A stretch of DNA of 64,000 nucleotides from Eutypa lata (Eukaryota > Ascomycota > Sordariomycetes > Xylariales > Diatrypaceae): positions 1,178,001-1,242,000 of the forward strand of contig JAKULF010000012.1 in assembly GCA_022661535.1 (NCBI GenBank), in the 5' to 3' direction. This document shows, piece after piece, positions 11,501 through 23,176 of the stretch. Position 1 is the first letter of the stretch; the number at the start of each line of letters is the position of its first letter. The notes beneath the pieces are model-generated. The model was not told where the DNA came from and searched no databases. It saw only the letters and a program-made list of their open reading frames with translations. Position numbers and translations under genes: made by a program.

Positions 11501-12480
11501 CTTCAGACGACGACGACATCCTATTCCCAGCGGGCGGACCAACAGCGCGCAAAGTCCTCGACGACCCGGATAAGCCCAAGAAGACACGGCGCCGCCGCCT
11601 CAAGCGCCGCGGCGGGAGCGAGGACCCAGACGGCGCAGAGGACGAGCCGTCGGAGGAGCAGCTCGAGGAGCGGGCGCGGAAGCGTCGCGAGCGCGAGCGC
11701 GAGAAGGCCCGCCGCTTCAAGAGCGACGTCTACGTGCACGCGAGCGACGACGAGTCGGACGACGAGCAGGGCGGCCGCTGGTCCGAGTTCTACGCCAACG
11801 AGGAGCGCATCCGGCAGCGGCAGAACGCCACGGCCTTCAATCTGGGCGTCACGGCTACTGTTACGAAGGAGGGGCCCCTGGATGCGAAGGTTACGGATAT
11901 GTTGGCGGCGGCGGCGCAGGCTAGTACTGGGGATTCGGATGAGGATACAGATACAGATGGGGATGGAGATGGGAGTGCTCCGAAACGAAGCCAGAAGAAG
12001 AAGGAGAAGGAGAAGGAGAAGCCAAAAAAGAAACAGCAGAAGCAAAAGAAGCGCAAGGCGAGGGAGTTGTTGGATGATGATGATGAAGATGAAGACGTGA
12101 ACATGGATTCAGAGTCCGAGATGGCGTCTACCGCGAACGCAAACGACGGGGAGGACTCGGAACCGGAATCAGAGAACGCGGGAGACGGTGCCGCGGCTTC
12201 GGGCACCGACAACACGCCGCTTTCGTCGAGTCCGCACCATGCCACGTCCAAGTCGGGCGCTAAGCGCAGGCGGCTATCCATTCCTATCATATCTGGAGAT
12301 AGTACGATGGCGGATACGCCACCCCATGCTATCAGCAATCTCGATAAGAAGGCAGGCGAAGACAACGATGACGAAGACGAAGATGAAGATGAAGATGTCC
12401 CTCCGCCGTCGAAGCCGGTGCAGAGACGGCGGAAGAGGGCTACGGCTGGGTTTATTATTGATAGCAGTGATGAGGAATAG
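8595..12480 (+). CDS. TOF1: Tof1/Swi1/Timeless replication fork-protection protein
   Basis: Three exons, 8595-8669, 8745-11133 and 11192-12480, encode 1250 aa. Splices are supported by GTAAGT donors, CTGAC/CTAAC branch points and frame continuity. Tof1 (Swi1 in fission yeast) forms the fork protection complex with Csm3/Swi3, travels with the replisome, pauses forks and recruits topoisomerase I. Residues about 25-300 match the N-terminal TIMELESS domain ([20 protein letters not shown], then [10 protein letters not shown], then [12 protein letters not shown]). The middle is helical. From about residue 880 the protein is low complexity: acidic runs, an RRRLKRRGG block, a Lys/Glu/Gln block ([15 protein letters not shown]) and an acidic EDEDEDED end, typical of this family. 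Codon use becomes more GC-rich in the third exon. Confidence 0.93.
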
Positions 12481-12980
12481 GGGATCAGGAGATCTTGAGC
12501 TTACTTGCTTGCGTGCGTGCTACTGGGGTTGTAGGAATAATTACAAATGGTTAGCTAATAGCATGGGATGAGACATGTATGGTGTATGGTGTTGGGGCGT
12601 TCTTCAAAGGATGCATGCATGCATACATAGGACCAGGATACACAGGAGGGATAGTTGTATGTTTGCATATTATGGAATGGTCTTGTGTTCATGTCACTTA
12701 GTATGATACAGCACAGCACAGCATACCACATAGGCATATGAACCAGTGTTGACTTACGAACCTTCTAGAATCACAACTTTGAAGATTATGAGGTAGAAGA
12801 ATGTGATATTCAGTCTCTTCGAAACGAGCTATATATATATATATATACAAAGAACGTCCTAGTTACTTGCTACACACATATGTATGTACGTTCCCCCAAC
12901 CCCAACTGTGATCACATTACAGGGAAACCCTTAGGTAGCAGCAAGCCTCCCTCCCTTCTTGCTCTTAGGTAGGTATGTAT
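12481..12980. other. 3' intergenic region between convergent TOF1 and metallothionein genes
   Basis: Five hundred bases of non-coding sequence with a TGCATGCATGCA-like run near 12611-12626 and an (AT)n run near 12831-12846. No additional gene seen. Confidence 0.6.
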
Positions 12981-13184
12981 TTATTTCTTCTGTAGAAACG
13001 AGATCCCGAATAGTCAGTCATCAATTCAGAACACATGTCTCGCTGAACGGTGAAAAGGGGGGAGAAACAGGGTAAGTGAATATACACATACGGGGCAGTT
13101 GGAGCACCCGCAGCTCTGCTCGCAATTGCAGGTGCCGGAGCCGGCGCAGGAACAGGAGCCCGAGGAGTTGCAGGAGCACGCCAT
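12981..13184 (-). CDS. Metallothionein, copper-type, 33 aa
   Basis: Minus-strand exons 13184-13092 (31 codons) and 12989-12981 (Lys-Lys-stop). The protein starts MACSCNSSGSCSCAGSG and has nine cysteines: four Cys-X-Cys pairs at residues 3/5, 11/13, 19/21 and 25/27, plus Cys30. It has no aromatic residue or His and is otherwise Ser/Gly/Asn. This is the pattern of fungal copper metallothioneins such as that of Neurospora, which has seven cysteines, so this one carries one extra Cys-X-Cys pair. It should bind Cu(I), and perhaps Zn or Cd, in the cytosol. The intron starts GTATGT and ends CTGAC...TTTCTACAG, giving the natural tail CSNCPKK; without splicing the frame would run on into an unlikely hydrophobic tail. 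Regulation is probably by a metal-responsive transcription factor, but no site was proven. Confidence 0.85.
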
Positions 13185-13341
13185 CTTTAAAAACTTATTT
13201 TAGATTCGGATATGGGATATGTTGGTCTGACTGAGGTCGATACTGATTGGTTGAATTGGTCGATTGCGTGTGGTAGTGGCAGTGGCAGAATGGCGAAGGG
13301 TGTCTGTCCATCAAGGTAGTTGGGGTGAAAAGGGGGGGAGG

Positions 13342-13349
13342 TATATATA
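13342..13349 (-). promoter_or_regulatory. possible TATA box of the metallothionein gene
   Basis: A TATATATA element lies about 158 bases upstream of the metallothionein start codon, on the edge of a GGG-rich stretch. TATA boxes are common in strongly inducible fungal genes such as metallothioneins. The assignment rests on position only. Confidence 0.4.
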
Positions 13350-14592
13350 ACCCTCGCTAGCCCCCCTCCTACTACGTAAGTTTGTAAGTTAGTTGACGTT
13401 CTAGACTTGAACTGAACTAAAACTGAACTGATTTAGATGATCGACCAGCTGACCATCTGCCTAGTGATATTCCACAGCAGCAGAACGGGCGAGCGGGTCG
13501 ATAACTACCACCACCATGATCAACTAACTTAGCAGCTTAGGTAGTTGTGTTAGCCAGTCATTTTCGCTGAGCTGGTTGATGATTGGGGTATTGACCTCAG
13601 CAATGAATCATCACATCGATCACCCGAAAAGCCACGCATGATTGTGATTGGAGGAGAGGTACGTAGCGTAGATGTCTCCATAACTAGTCCGTCCATCTCC
13701 TCCGTCGCGGCTTCGTTGTGTCATGGAAACGTCACCATGAGTTGTTTTTCCCGGTGTTGTTACTTACCACTTACATAGATAGGTATGTAGCTATGCACTG
13801 TGCCGGTAGATCCGACGAACTAGAGAAAGGGATATATTGTTGAAGGAGCTGGATTTAACTATTAGGTATTGTCACAATTGTGTAGGGAATGGAATCTTGG
13901 GAAAAGGGGAAGTGCCTGTTTGTCTACATGAGAGATGGAAACGAAGAAATGAAGCACCATGGAGATAGACAGGTTGGAAGCCTGAGGAGGAATTGCGACT
14001 CGATTGACTAAGAGGGAGGAATAATTGAGAGAACTCGAAATTAGAAACCTCAAAAGAACATCCATTCCCCCAAAAGAAGATAGATTATTCAGTTACATGA
14101 ATGCAGCCTCACACGGGACACGAGACAAGGTAGTTAACAGCAACGTGACTGTATATATATGCTAACTTGGCTCCTGATTCGAGGACGGCTCCAGTAGAGT
14201 AGAGCAGTGTAGATCGTGAGGATTGAGTATCATCAAATGCGAATTCGAATAGCGACCACTCGTGAGACAAACTGAGCTAAGCCGCATTTTTGAAGTTCAA
14301 TTTTTTTTTATTTTAAACTGTTTGATTTAACATTAAAGAGATCCCGTGCTAACTAGCTACCTATGTTGTACCTGTCCCATAAGAGGGAGATTGAAATATC
14401 ATCATACATCATGAAAAGAAATGAAGGTAGCTGTCAGCAATGCGTCGCCCGTCCCGTCCCGTCCGCCTTAGGCAGGTATAAAAGACGTCCATATATCCAT
14501 CAATCTAGTGACCTATCTGCTAGACTCATACTACTACAGTCAGTTATCTATTGTCTGCCGTCTCTTCCCTTCCCTTCCCTTTCTTTCTTCAT
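13350..14592. other. intergenic region upstream of metallothionein and downstream of FDH
   Basis: No coding sequence recognised. The metallothionein promoter should lie at the left. A TATAAAAG motif at about 14477-14484 is on the plus strand but has no plausible gene after it. CCTTCCCTTCCCTTTC repeats occur just before the FDH stop. Confidence 0.55.
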
Positions 14593-16781
14593 TTATTTCC
14601 GCTGTCCGTAGGACCGCGTGGCGTAGTCGCCCTGGTGGACGATCAGGTCCTCGGGCCGGTAGTCGTGCTTGCCGGTGAGGTAGCTCTCGAGGATGGCCTT
14701 GGTGCCAGCGGCGTACCGCTTCTGCGCGTCGATGGACGTGCCCGACATGTGCGGGACCATGGCGTTGCCGCCGCCCCACGGGTTCTTGGCCGTCCGGAGC
14801 GGGTGGTCCCGGGGCGCCGGCTGCGGGAACCAGACGTCGCCGCCGTAGCCGCGGAGGTGACCCGACTTCAGCGCCTCGGCTACGTCCTCCTTGACGACGA
14901 TGGCGCCACGGGCCGTGTTAACCAGCCATGAGCCTGGAGAGGGAGAAAGAGAGGATTGTTAGCAAAGTCTTTCTTTTCATTGGAGTGGTTGCAGATACAT
15001 AAGAATGCAATGTAGTAGGTATTATAAGGTAATAAGGGAATACAAGCAACTCACCCTTCTTCATCTTAGAGATCAGCTCCTTGTTGAACAGGCCGCGGGT
15101 CTTCTCGTGCAGGGGGCAGTTGATGGTGACGACGTCGCACTGGGCGAGCATCTCCTCGAGGTTCTCGACGCGGCGGCAGCCGATCTCCTTCTCGACCTCG
15201 GGCTTGAGGGGCTGGTAGTCGAAGTAGAGCAGCTCCTTGCAGTCGAAGGGCTTGAGGCGGCGCAGGACGCGCTCGCCGATGCGGCCGACGGCCACCGTGC
15301 CCACCACCTTGTTCTCCAGGTCGTACTCGTTCTTCGCCACGGCCGCCACGTTCCACTCGCCCGCCTCGATCTGCTCGTGCGCCGGCACGAAGTTGCGCAC
15401 CAGCGTCAGGATCGTCATCACCACGTGCTCCGCCACCGACACCACGTTCGAGCCCGTCACCTCGGCCACCGTCACGCCGCTGTTGGTCTTGTTCGCCGTG
15501 TCCAGGTCGACATGGTCAGACCCGATCCCGGCGGTGACGGCGAGCTTCAGGTGCTTGGCCTTGGCGAGACGCTCGGCAGTGAGGTAGCCGGGGTGGAAGC
15601 TATTCCGTCATGTTAGTCGCTAAACACTAAGTTTACACGTATCCCACCCTGTGGTCTCGCCAAGATGCTTTGGTATTTTATGTGATATTCTCCTTTTGTC
15701 TCTACGAGGGGAGAAGGAGAGAGAGAGGGGAAGTGATTCTCCGTACGTCCGTAAAAGAAAGGGGGATCTAGGGGTACTTCACGTACGGAGTTGTGATGAT
15801 AATCTCGGCATCCTCGAGCTCCTTGTCGAATACGGAGTCCTCGGTGTCCTTGTCGGAGGTGGTGACGAGAGTGTGACCTTGGTCCTCAAGCCATTTGCGA
15901 AGGCCAAGCTCGTTCTCTGTCGTACCTAGTAGATCGGGTTGCTGTGATTGGGGGGAAGAGATTCCCGTTAGCCTAAGCTCAAACCCACACCAAGCAGCCA
16001 AGTCAAGAAGCCTCCAGTCAATTACGGTATGTGAGATATGTGATGAGGGTGGTTCCCCTGTATCCGCGCGTGACCCCACACTGGAAGAACTTCCCCTCCC
16101 CCGCTATTTCGAACTGCCGCAACGTCACCCCCTATACATGTAGGATAGGTATAGAGGTAATAAGACGCCAATAATCTCGACGCATGCACGAGATCATCCA
16201 TCGGACTAGAGTTGCAGCAAAACTGCCCCGCAAGCTGCAAGCTTACCCAACAAGGGAAGGGGTTCTTTTCTTATATCCAATGATGGCGATCGGCCCGCGC
16301 GGCACAGAACGAAAGAAGGAAAGTTGGGAAGAGTTGGGAAAGCTAGCTGGCTAGGAGGGAGAACTCCGCAGGTGCCGATAAAAAGGTGGAGTCGCGATAG
16401 AGGGGACCGATACAATTTGGAGAAGAGAGCTTCGGGATTCGGGATTCTGGAGAGAGATTGGCTTACATCGAGGGCATGTTGTCCGCCGTCATACAGTACA
16501 GCAAGAACTTTGACCTTTTCGCGAGGCACAGGCACGGTTGTCAGTAAACGAGTCGAAGCAGGTGTTCCAAATGTAATTGTGTGAGAGAGAGGGGAGGAGG
16601 AAGAGGAGGAGGAGGAGGCGATCTTCGACGCGAGAGCAGCTGGACGTGACGTCACGCTGGCCCGCAGCGCTGAAGATGTCCGAGGGGTAATAACAGAACG
16701 AGCTGTAGCTGTAGAGAATGCCCTCGTAGTAGATGATGAGGGGTGAATAAGACAACGAGCTGGACGAGCAACAAATACCAT
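14593..16781 (-). CDS. FDH1: NAD-dependent formate dehydrogenase with mitochondrial presequence
   Basis: Four minus-strand exons: 16781-16467, 15941-15787, 15599-15055 and 14933-14593, encoding 451 aa. The enzyme oxidises formate to CO2 with NAD. Joined exons give the standard FDH landmarks: [10 protein letters not shown], the [19 protein letters not shown] block, [33 protein letters not shown] and [15 protein letters not shown]. The nucleotide-binding AVGRIG (residues 260-265) is an AxGxxG form as in plant and bacterial [19 protein letters not shown] and VPHMSGTS carry the catalytic Arg and His regions. Residues 1 to about 85 are an Arg/Ser-rich leader ([10 protein letters not shown], a run of eight Ser), unlike the short N-terminus I recall for Neurospora FDH, and suggest import into mitochondria. 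The first intron is 525 nt, long for this genome; the others are 187 and 121 nt. Confidence 0.95.
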
Positions 16782-19700
16782 TTTGACTGATTGATCACTT
16801 TTATGAGCCTTAGGCAGATAGGAGTTATAATCGGGGTGGACGAGGAGGTAAGCGAGGGGTTCGAGAGCTGAACACTGCTGTAAACACTCGGGATACTTAA
16901 ACAAGAGAATTGAGCTTCTTCCAGGAAGGATAATAGTTCGATAATCAGTCGATAATTACGAATGAAGAAGGAAGACAAGGGATCAAGACAACGTGCAGGA
17001 GAGGTCGCGGACCTTTATGGGATTCGGGATGTGCCTCATCAGACCCTAGTTAGTTAGGGGTCCTCCAAAAAAAAAAGCCATGAAGGCAAACAATCGACTA
17101 CCGAGCTCCGACTCATGCTAAAGAGACTACTTACGTTGGCGGTTCCCTTGTAGATGAGGGGTTCCACGATGCTAATTCTGGCGGTTTCGGATAAGATGCT
17201 CTTCTTCGTAACTTCCGGGTCTTATCCAATTACCATGACAAATTGGTCCAGAGAGAATCCCGAGCATGCACGGGGAAAGATCTCCACGAATGATACCGTT
17301 GATGGCTGAGATCTTTCGTGTGTGTCCCGTGGTCTCAAGCGATGCGTCTAGGTTTGATGTCGTATCAACGAGAGTTGTTCCATGCAGGCAGCTCCCTTGA
17401 GCAAGGTACAGTCAGGTATACAGTTCACGACTATGTTCACGCGTATCTACATATGCTCTCTATGTCCCCGTTGTCAGCTACAAGAAATCCCGGCTATCAA
17501 CATCAACAAGATAGGTACGAGATATTGAAGCGGATTCCGTTCCCGACCAGTACATATCTCCCCAAGTAACCAGCAACGATGTATGTAGTAGCAGTGTTCA
17601 GCGAGGAAGTTAATCAATCACTTCAGCAGCTAAGGTGCCAAACTACTGTATAGCTGGAGGCTGTTTCAGAGCTGCCGATTGTTCAATTGACTTACCTGCC
17701 CCGCCGAACCCAATTGTACGTCCCGGGTGTTGACTGGTTGGATAGCGCATGTGCCCGTTCTATCAAGTCGCGGACTTACGCGCTCAAGTCGGGAGGCTGC
17801 CGGACTGTCTCGGAGATGGTTCGGTATCCGTAGAACAAAAGCCCCACCGTCCCGGTTGATTGGTGAAGGTGCCTCAATTGATCGTTGATCGTTGAGTTTA
17901 GGGAATCTCGGGAGAATCAATCAGCCACCAGCAGGGAGCCGGATACGTTCAGACATGCATACATACGTTGACATATGCCTAAATAACCAAATTGGCAATC
18001 CAAACAAGTGACAAGGAACACACGTGCTTAAGAGTAACATATAGTATATTGATGAACTATAGAGAAAGCTTGATCACTGCCGAGACTAGTTACTCACCTA
18101 CCAAGCCCTACCTACCTACCTACCTACTTACTTACATACATACACAGGATGCACTCTTGTTTTCATGCGCACTTTACGATGAGGCGGAGAGGCGTTGAAG
18201 TCAAGGGCAACACTTTTGAAGGGCTGAAGTTCGAGAAGGTTGGCCAAGCACTGGAAGCGCTTAACACGTTTTAGAATATAGATGTCCCCCCTGCAGAGAT
18301 ACTGGATCCGCTGCGGGGGAAATTCCCATGCCACGAGTATTACTTACCGGGACCAACCTCCTACATACCTACATATTCTAAATTCCTCGGTTGATCACCA
18401 GGACTTTGAGAAATACTTAGTAAACAGTGATGAGTAAACACTGACATATACGATTTCTACTTAAGTACATCGATTTAATGCATCACTCGAGTTCATCAAA
18501 CGCCGGTCCTCTTGAGTCTCATTCTCTACACTGATCGTCGAACAAATGCGCCATCAATCTACTCACTCGCTTACTCGGGATGAATACGATTGAGGTTCCT
18601 TTTGATCCAAAGCTCGCCTGGGTCCTGAGTATGCCCGGCTTCTGAATGCGCGTTCAAATAACATCAGCTGTGTACCCACAAACAACGGGAAATGTCGAAT
18701 GGCATTTTGGAAATGAGATGTACGTAGTGTAGTAACTGGGTAGCATTCGATATGGGGATATCTCGGCATCGGCCCTAGATTAAGTACTAAGTAGTAGCTT
18801 GCTAGGTCTCTTAGATACTTATTGTGGAGAGTCTCCGAGTCTCCGAAGTCGTTGTTGATTGCCCACCACCTAGATAACCATCGCACAATAGCCTCGGATC
18901 CAATATGCGATCAACTTGCGCCTGGTCTGGCCCATAATGTCGGTAAATGAGATAACATTTCCTAAGAGTCGATTTTATTTATATTTCTCTCGTCTAAGGT
19001 TGATCGTCGCAACTTCGAAACACTTCTCTTTAGCCCACTGTGAGTATGAATTGATGGATCACGAGGATGCAAAAGGGGTGTAAAGCATAGGCCGAGTAAC
19101 CTGTCCAATCCGATAGTAAGTCTATGTGAATATTGACACAGGATATCTTCGAAACTCTGTTACAGCCTACCTCAGTATGACCGCAAAGCCACTTTTGCGC
19201 CTGACCTCAATGCGATGCTCAATATCGAGAAGTTCAAGGTGCCTGGTGGATCGTCCGCCCGGAGGTTACACCAAGGTCTACCCTACCACTGAGATGGATC
19301 TATGTACCGACGGCCGACCCGATCTCCTCCGCATATTACTACTACTATGAGTGATCTCATTGCCGGATTCCCGTGATGGACATTGATGAGAGCTTTAAGT
19401 ATCGGATGCTTGAGATTCATTCTCGGAATTTTCGCCTTTGATGACGACGCTGTACCATACCAGATAGACACCAGATAGACCAACATACGCATTTCTCGAT
19501 TGCGAACTCGAAGCTTCACCCCTTGCAATTCACAATACCACGAGACCTGCGACATGGAATACTGATATCGCTTTCTAGAGCCGAAGGTGTAGAAAAGGTA
19601 CAGGTCAATGAACGGCCCTGTTCCCTGGTTTGCATGAGCGCAGTAAGTAGTCGCTTATATTGAACGAACGAGCAGATGCGACGGGCCAGTCATCGATAGT

Positions 19701-20845
19701 TGATTGACCTACGGAAAGGAGAACCTCACCACGACTCATAGAAATGCTCTAAGGAACCTCGCTTCCGACCGGCCGTAAAACCTAGCGAAATGAAAGAAAT
19801 CAATCGCTACTGTCTACGTAAGTATAGATTGCTTTTACGTCGAACCAAATTGTCCTGTCTGCGGATAAATAGAGTCGAGATTCATCCTGTTGGTCGGTCT
19901 CCAGGGCATGATGCTTTCAGTCGGGCTTCGAATAGGGGCTAAGTAAGTATGCATCGACCGCAACAACTAGACGACCTAGGAAGGCATGACAACCTGTGTA
20001 CCTATGTGATATGACTGGTAGGAATTTATCAAATGAATTATGACAATATTGTTCTATTCCAGGATGAGAGAATCGCAATTGTTCAGGTTATGAGATGCCT
20101 TAGCTGGGGTAGGTAGGTGACAAGATGGATACCTACTTTCATGTCATCGTTTCATCGCGGTAACCAGGACTATAGGTTGATCTGGACATTCTGGCTCTAT
20201 CCGTGTTTTATCCTATAAACACGCCGTCCCCGATGATATATAATTCAATAGGACATAATTCAGTGCCTTAGGTAGGCACTGCTGGATAGCTCGTAGTTGA
20301 CTCTACCTATCGCCGGCCTAGGCAATCGGGGATTACATCCCATCCCGTTTCGGCGATAGCATGCCGGGCGGCGATAGCGCCGTAGGACGTAGGATGTAGG
20401 ACACCTCTCCCTCTCAAGCCACACAGACATAGTGACATCACGTAACCTATCAGCGACAGTTGTTTCTCGACCCGAAAGAAAAGATCTGTGCATGACATAA
20501 GTCCGAATGCAAACGGGTGCAATATCATGGAAGGGGGCGGTCGGACTAGTTAAACTTCGAGAAAGAAACCACCAAAGCTTGGTACCGATGACGAGGGCAT
20601 TGATGAACAATGGCGGGCTTAAGGCGAACTTGCAGCTGCATTAACATTAACGATATGGAAACTACTTGTAATATAAGTATGGCAGATCATCACATAGCTC
20701 TCTCTATATCAACAGTTCTTGATTACCTATAACCTCAATCATACTGAGATTCAGACTTCCTTATATTTCAACTCGGTCTCATATCACCTACACGATATCA
20801 ATTTTCATAGACTTACAACATAATTCCCCCCTTTGAAACATCACA
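16782..20845. other. 4 kb gene desert between divergent FDH and short-chain dehydrogenase genes
   Basis: All six frames have only short open stretches (longest about 116 codons, 20260-20610 minus), with no domain and no convincing splice joins. A (CTAC)n/(TTAC)n run lies at about 18108-18142. The region may contain promoters of both flanking genes or decayed sequence; nothing more can be supported. Confidence 0.55.
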
Positions 20846-21845
20846 ATGACTAGCAATGTTTGGTTAATCACGGGGGCGAGCAATGGTTTCGGTCACGCCA
20901 TCGCCCTCGAAGCTCTCAGTAGAGGCGATAAGGTGGTAGCGACCTCGCGGAATCTATCCAAGATGACAGACCTCAAGGAGGCGGGTGCACTTACATTAGC
21001 ACTAGATGTCACAGCATCCGACGAGGTTATCCAAGCGACCTTGAAGCAAGCCATCGACACATACGGCAAGATCACGCATCTCATCAATGCCGCCGGGTAC
21101 GTTCTCGAAGGTCCAGTCGAAGCAGCTTCGTAAGTAGCTTTCCCCCTTTCTTGCCATCTCATAGTCTAGTCTCAAGGACGGCCTAGAGACTGGTACTTGG
21201 AACTGTTTAGTCACTAGGAACTAACCCTCGCTCTCGCTCCATCACATCAGACCCGAAGAGATCCAAGCCACCTTCGCAACCAACGTATTCGGCACCATGA
21301 ACGTGACGCGCAACGCACTGCACCACATGCGGCCGCAGGGTCTCCGCGGCACCGGCAGCGTCATCGCGACCTTCGGCAGCATCGCGAGCTGGGAGGGCGG
21401 GCCGGCGTACTCGTACTACGCGGCGACGAAGTGGGCCGTGTCGGGGTTCACGGAGTCGCTGCGCGACGAGGTGGCGCCGTTCGGGATCGCCGCCATCGTC
21501 GTCGAGCCGGGCTACTTCCGCACCGGGTTCCTGAACCCCGGCGGCGGGAACCGCCTGCTCACCGCCCGCGCCATGCGCGACGAGTACCGCGACACGCCCG
21601 TCGAGGCGGTCCGGCGCGCGCTCAGCGCTGTCGATAACAACCAGCTGGGCGACGTGGTCAAGGGCGCTAGGGTCGTCGTGGATGTCCTGACCCGGACGGG
21701 CGTCGCGGCCGGGAGGGATGTGCCCGTGCGGTTGCCTCTGGGTACTGATGGTGTTGGGCATATTAGCGATAAGTTGAGGAGAACGGAGAAGCTGCTGGAG
21801 GAGTGGAGGGATGTCGCTGTTACTACGGATCATGATGATGCTTAG
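20846..21845 (+). CDS. Classical short-chain dehydrogenase/reductase
   Basis: Two exons, 20846-21129 and 21251-21845, encode 292 aa; the GTAAGT...CATCAG intron splits Ser95. It shows the classical SDR plan: cofactor motif TGASNGFG at residues 9-16, NAAGY after the fourth strand, catalytic Ser138, and Tyr151/Lys155 in SYYAATK. A PGYFRTGF segment after the active site follows, as in oxidoreductases acting on small carbonyl or hydroxyl compounds. There is no signal peptide, so it is probably cytosolic. Exon 2 is markedly GC-richer at third positions than exon 1. The exact substrate cannot be read from sequence, and no biosynthetic cluster surrounds it. Confidence 0.9.
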
Positions 21846-22786
21846 GAGAATTGATGGTGCAGGGCGGTCGGAGGGGATGGTTTGGTGTAATAGTCTGTTG
21901 GTTGCAAGATAGGTTAAGCGATTGTATATAGATATGTCAGGTCCCGTATATGGAAACTGATTCCACGACGTAGGATTTATTAACATAGCGAATGTTTGTA
22001 TCATGGACTTTGAATCTGTTGGAATTGGTTGTGTTGGCTGACTCTACGATAGGTACATACCTGCATGTCGCCTGTATCTGTATGTTCTTCTAGGTGAGCT
22101 GTACAAGTACCCCTTTTCATCTCAAGCTTCTGATCCCATTCTATATCCGAGCAATCGGCACGTCGACTGTAGCCTACACACCCGAGGTGGATTATTAGCT
22201 TCCACACCTGAACATCAATATGAATATAACAGCTGGCTTCTCAAGATTGACATAACTGCGCTGACTGGTATTCGGGGGATCGGATAACCGGTCTACGCCG
22301 TCTGAATATCTGGCGCAGCATTCCAATAATACTATATTTAGAACGAAGTAAGGGGTAGTCGAAGAACTGCCATCCGGACAATCCATAGGGCGAGGTAAGG
22401 GGATGTCTTCATAGTGACGGAGAACATGGCGAATACTGAATTGATTCATTGAATATTTATACTTGATGTTGTGAATGGGAGTCTCCCATCGCATCTCAAT
22501 CCGCGGCCGAAGGAAGTTCCGGTGAATGTTGGGACTCTGAAGTTTCCATACGAACAGCTCAGCCTCGCCTTTAGAATGTTCAAGTGGTGTTGGATGGCAA
22601 TGTCATCAATAGTCGTTGCGAGTTAGACCTGTCGCGCAGGACATAAATTAAATATAAGAGGTGCTGTGATGTTCGACTCGGAGAGATGGGAGATGAGATG
22701 CGGTCTGTATACTATTCACAGGTTATCAAGACTCATCTATTGTCCATCAACTAGAACTTAGAACAGCGTTCAATGCGATCACCGCC
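21846..22786. other. intergenic region, promoter of the small secreted protein gene at its right end
   Basis: No gene seen. An AAATATAAG element near 22650 lies roughly 130 bases before the next start codon and could be a TATA-type promoter. Confidence 0.5.
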
Positions 22787-23176
22787 ATGCAAATTACAGC
22801 CAGTCTTCTCGCAACACTCATCAGTGTCGTCGCGGCGCTGCCAACGACCACCCAATCTAGAGAGAACCAACGAATAGGCATCGTGCACAGCTATGGTCAA
22901 CGACAAGAGTTCACTGAACTGAATCCCGGAGGCTTGATGGTTATCAAGAAAGAAGACAGAGACAAACTTACCTTCGCCGGCATTGACCGACAGAGAAGCA
23001 ACTTCGACCTGAACGGAGCTCAGAGCGTCGAGTGCCGAATTGAGGATCTGGAAGAGGAAACCACCTTCGGGACGTTTGGCTTGGGCGGAAGAACCGGGGT
23101 GCTTTTACAGGATGTCACGAGAGATGCAGTTCCCGCTACGATTCAATGCGACTTGAAGCCTCAGCCTGGGAACTGA
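22787..23176 (+). CDS. Small secreted protein of unknown function, 129 aa
   Basis: A single-exon open frame begins with a signal peptide (MQITASLLATLISVVAALP, residues 1-19). The mature part is polar, with GIVHSYGQRQEF near the start, a LTFAGIDRQRSNF segment and only two cysteines (in ECRIED and QCDLK), which could form one disulfide. I recognise no family. The frame is compact, starts with the first ATG, and has a possible TATA element at a normal distance, so I take it as real. It could be a secreted effector-like protein or an extracellular small beta-rich protein; both are guesses. It has no close neighbour gene on either side. Confidence 0.6.
   Translation: MQITASLLATLISVVAALPTTTQSRENQRIGIVHSYGQRQEFTELNPGGLMVIKKEDRDKLTFAGIDRQRSNFDLNGAQSVECRIEDLEEETTFGTFGLGGRTGVLLQDVTRDAVPATIQCDLKPQPGN

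Noticed and set aside
14470..14611. TATAAAAG-type promoter with a short open frame on the plus strand
   Set aside because: The downstream frame is short, has no domain and runs into the 3' end of FDH; no supported gene uses it.
18105..18145. CCTACCTACCTAC/TTACTTAC run considered as an interstitial telomere
   Set aside because: The unit is a tetranucleotide and not TTAGGG; better treated as a microsatellite of the common TAGG/CCTA type.
21207..22004. 265-codon minus-strand open frame opposite the short-chain dehydrogenase
   Set aside because: Antisense shadow; the plus strand has the full SDR motif set.
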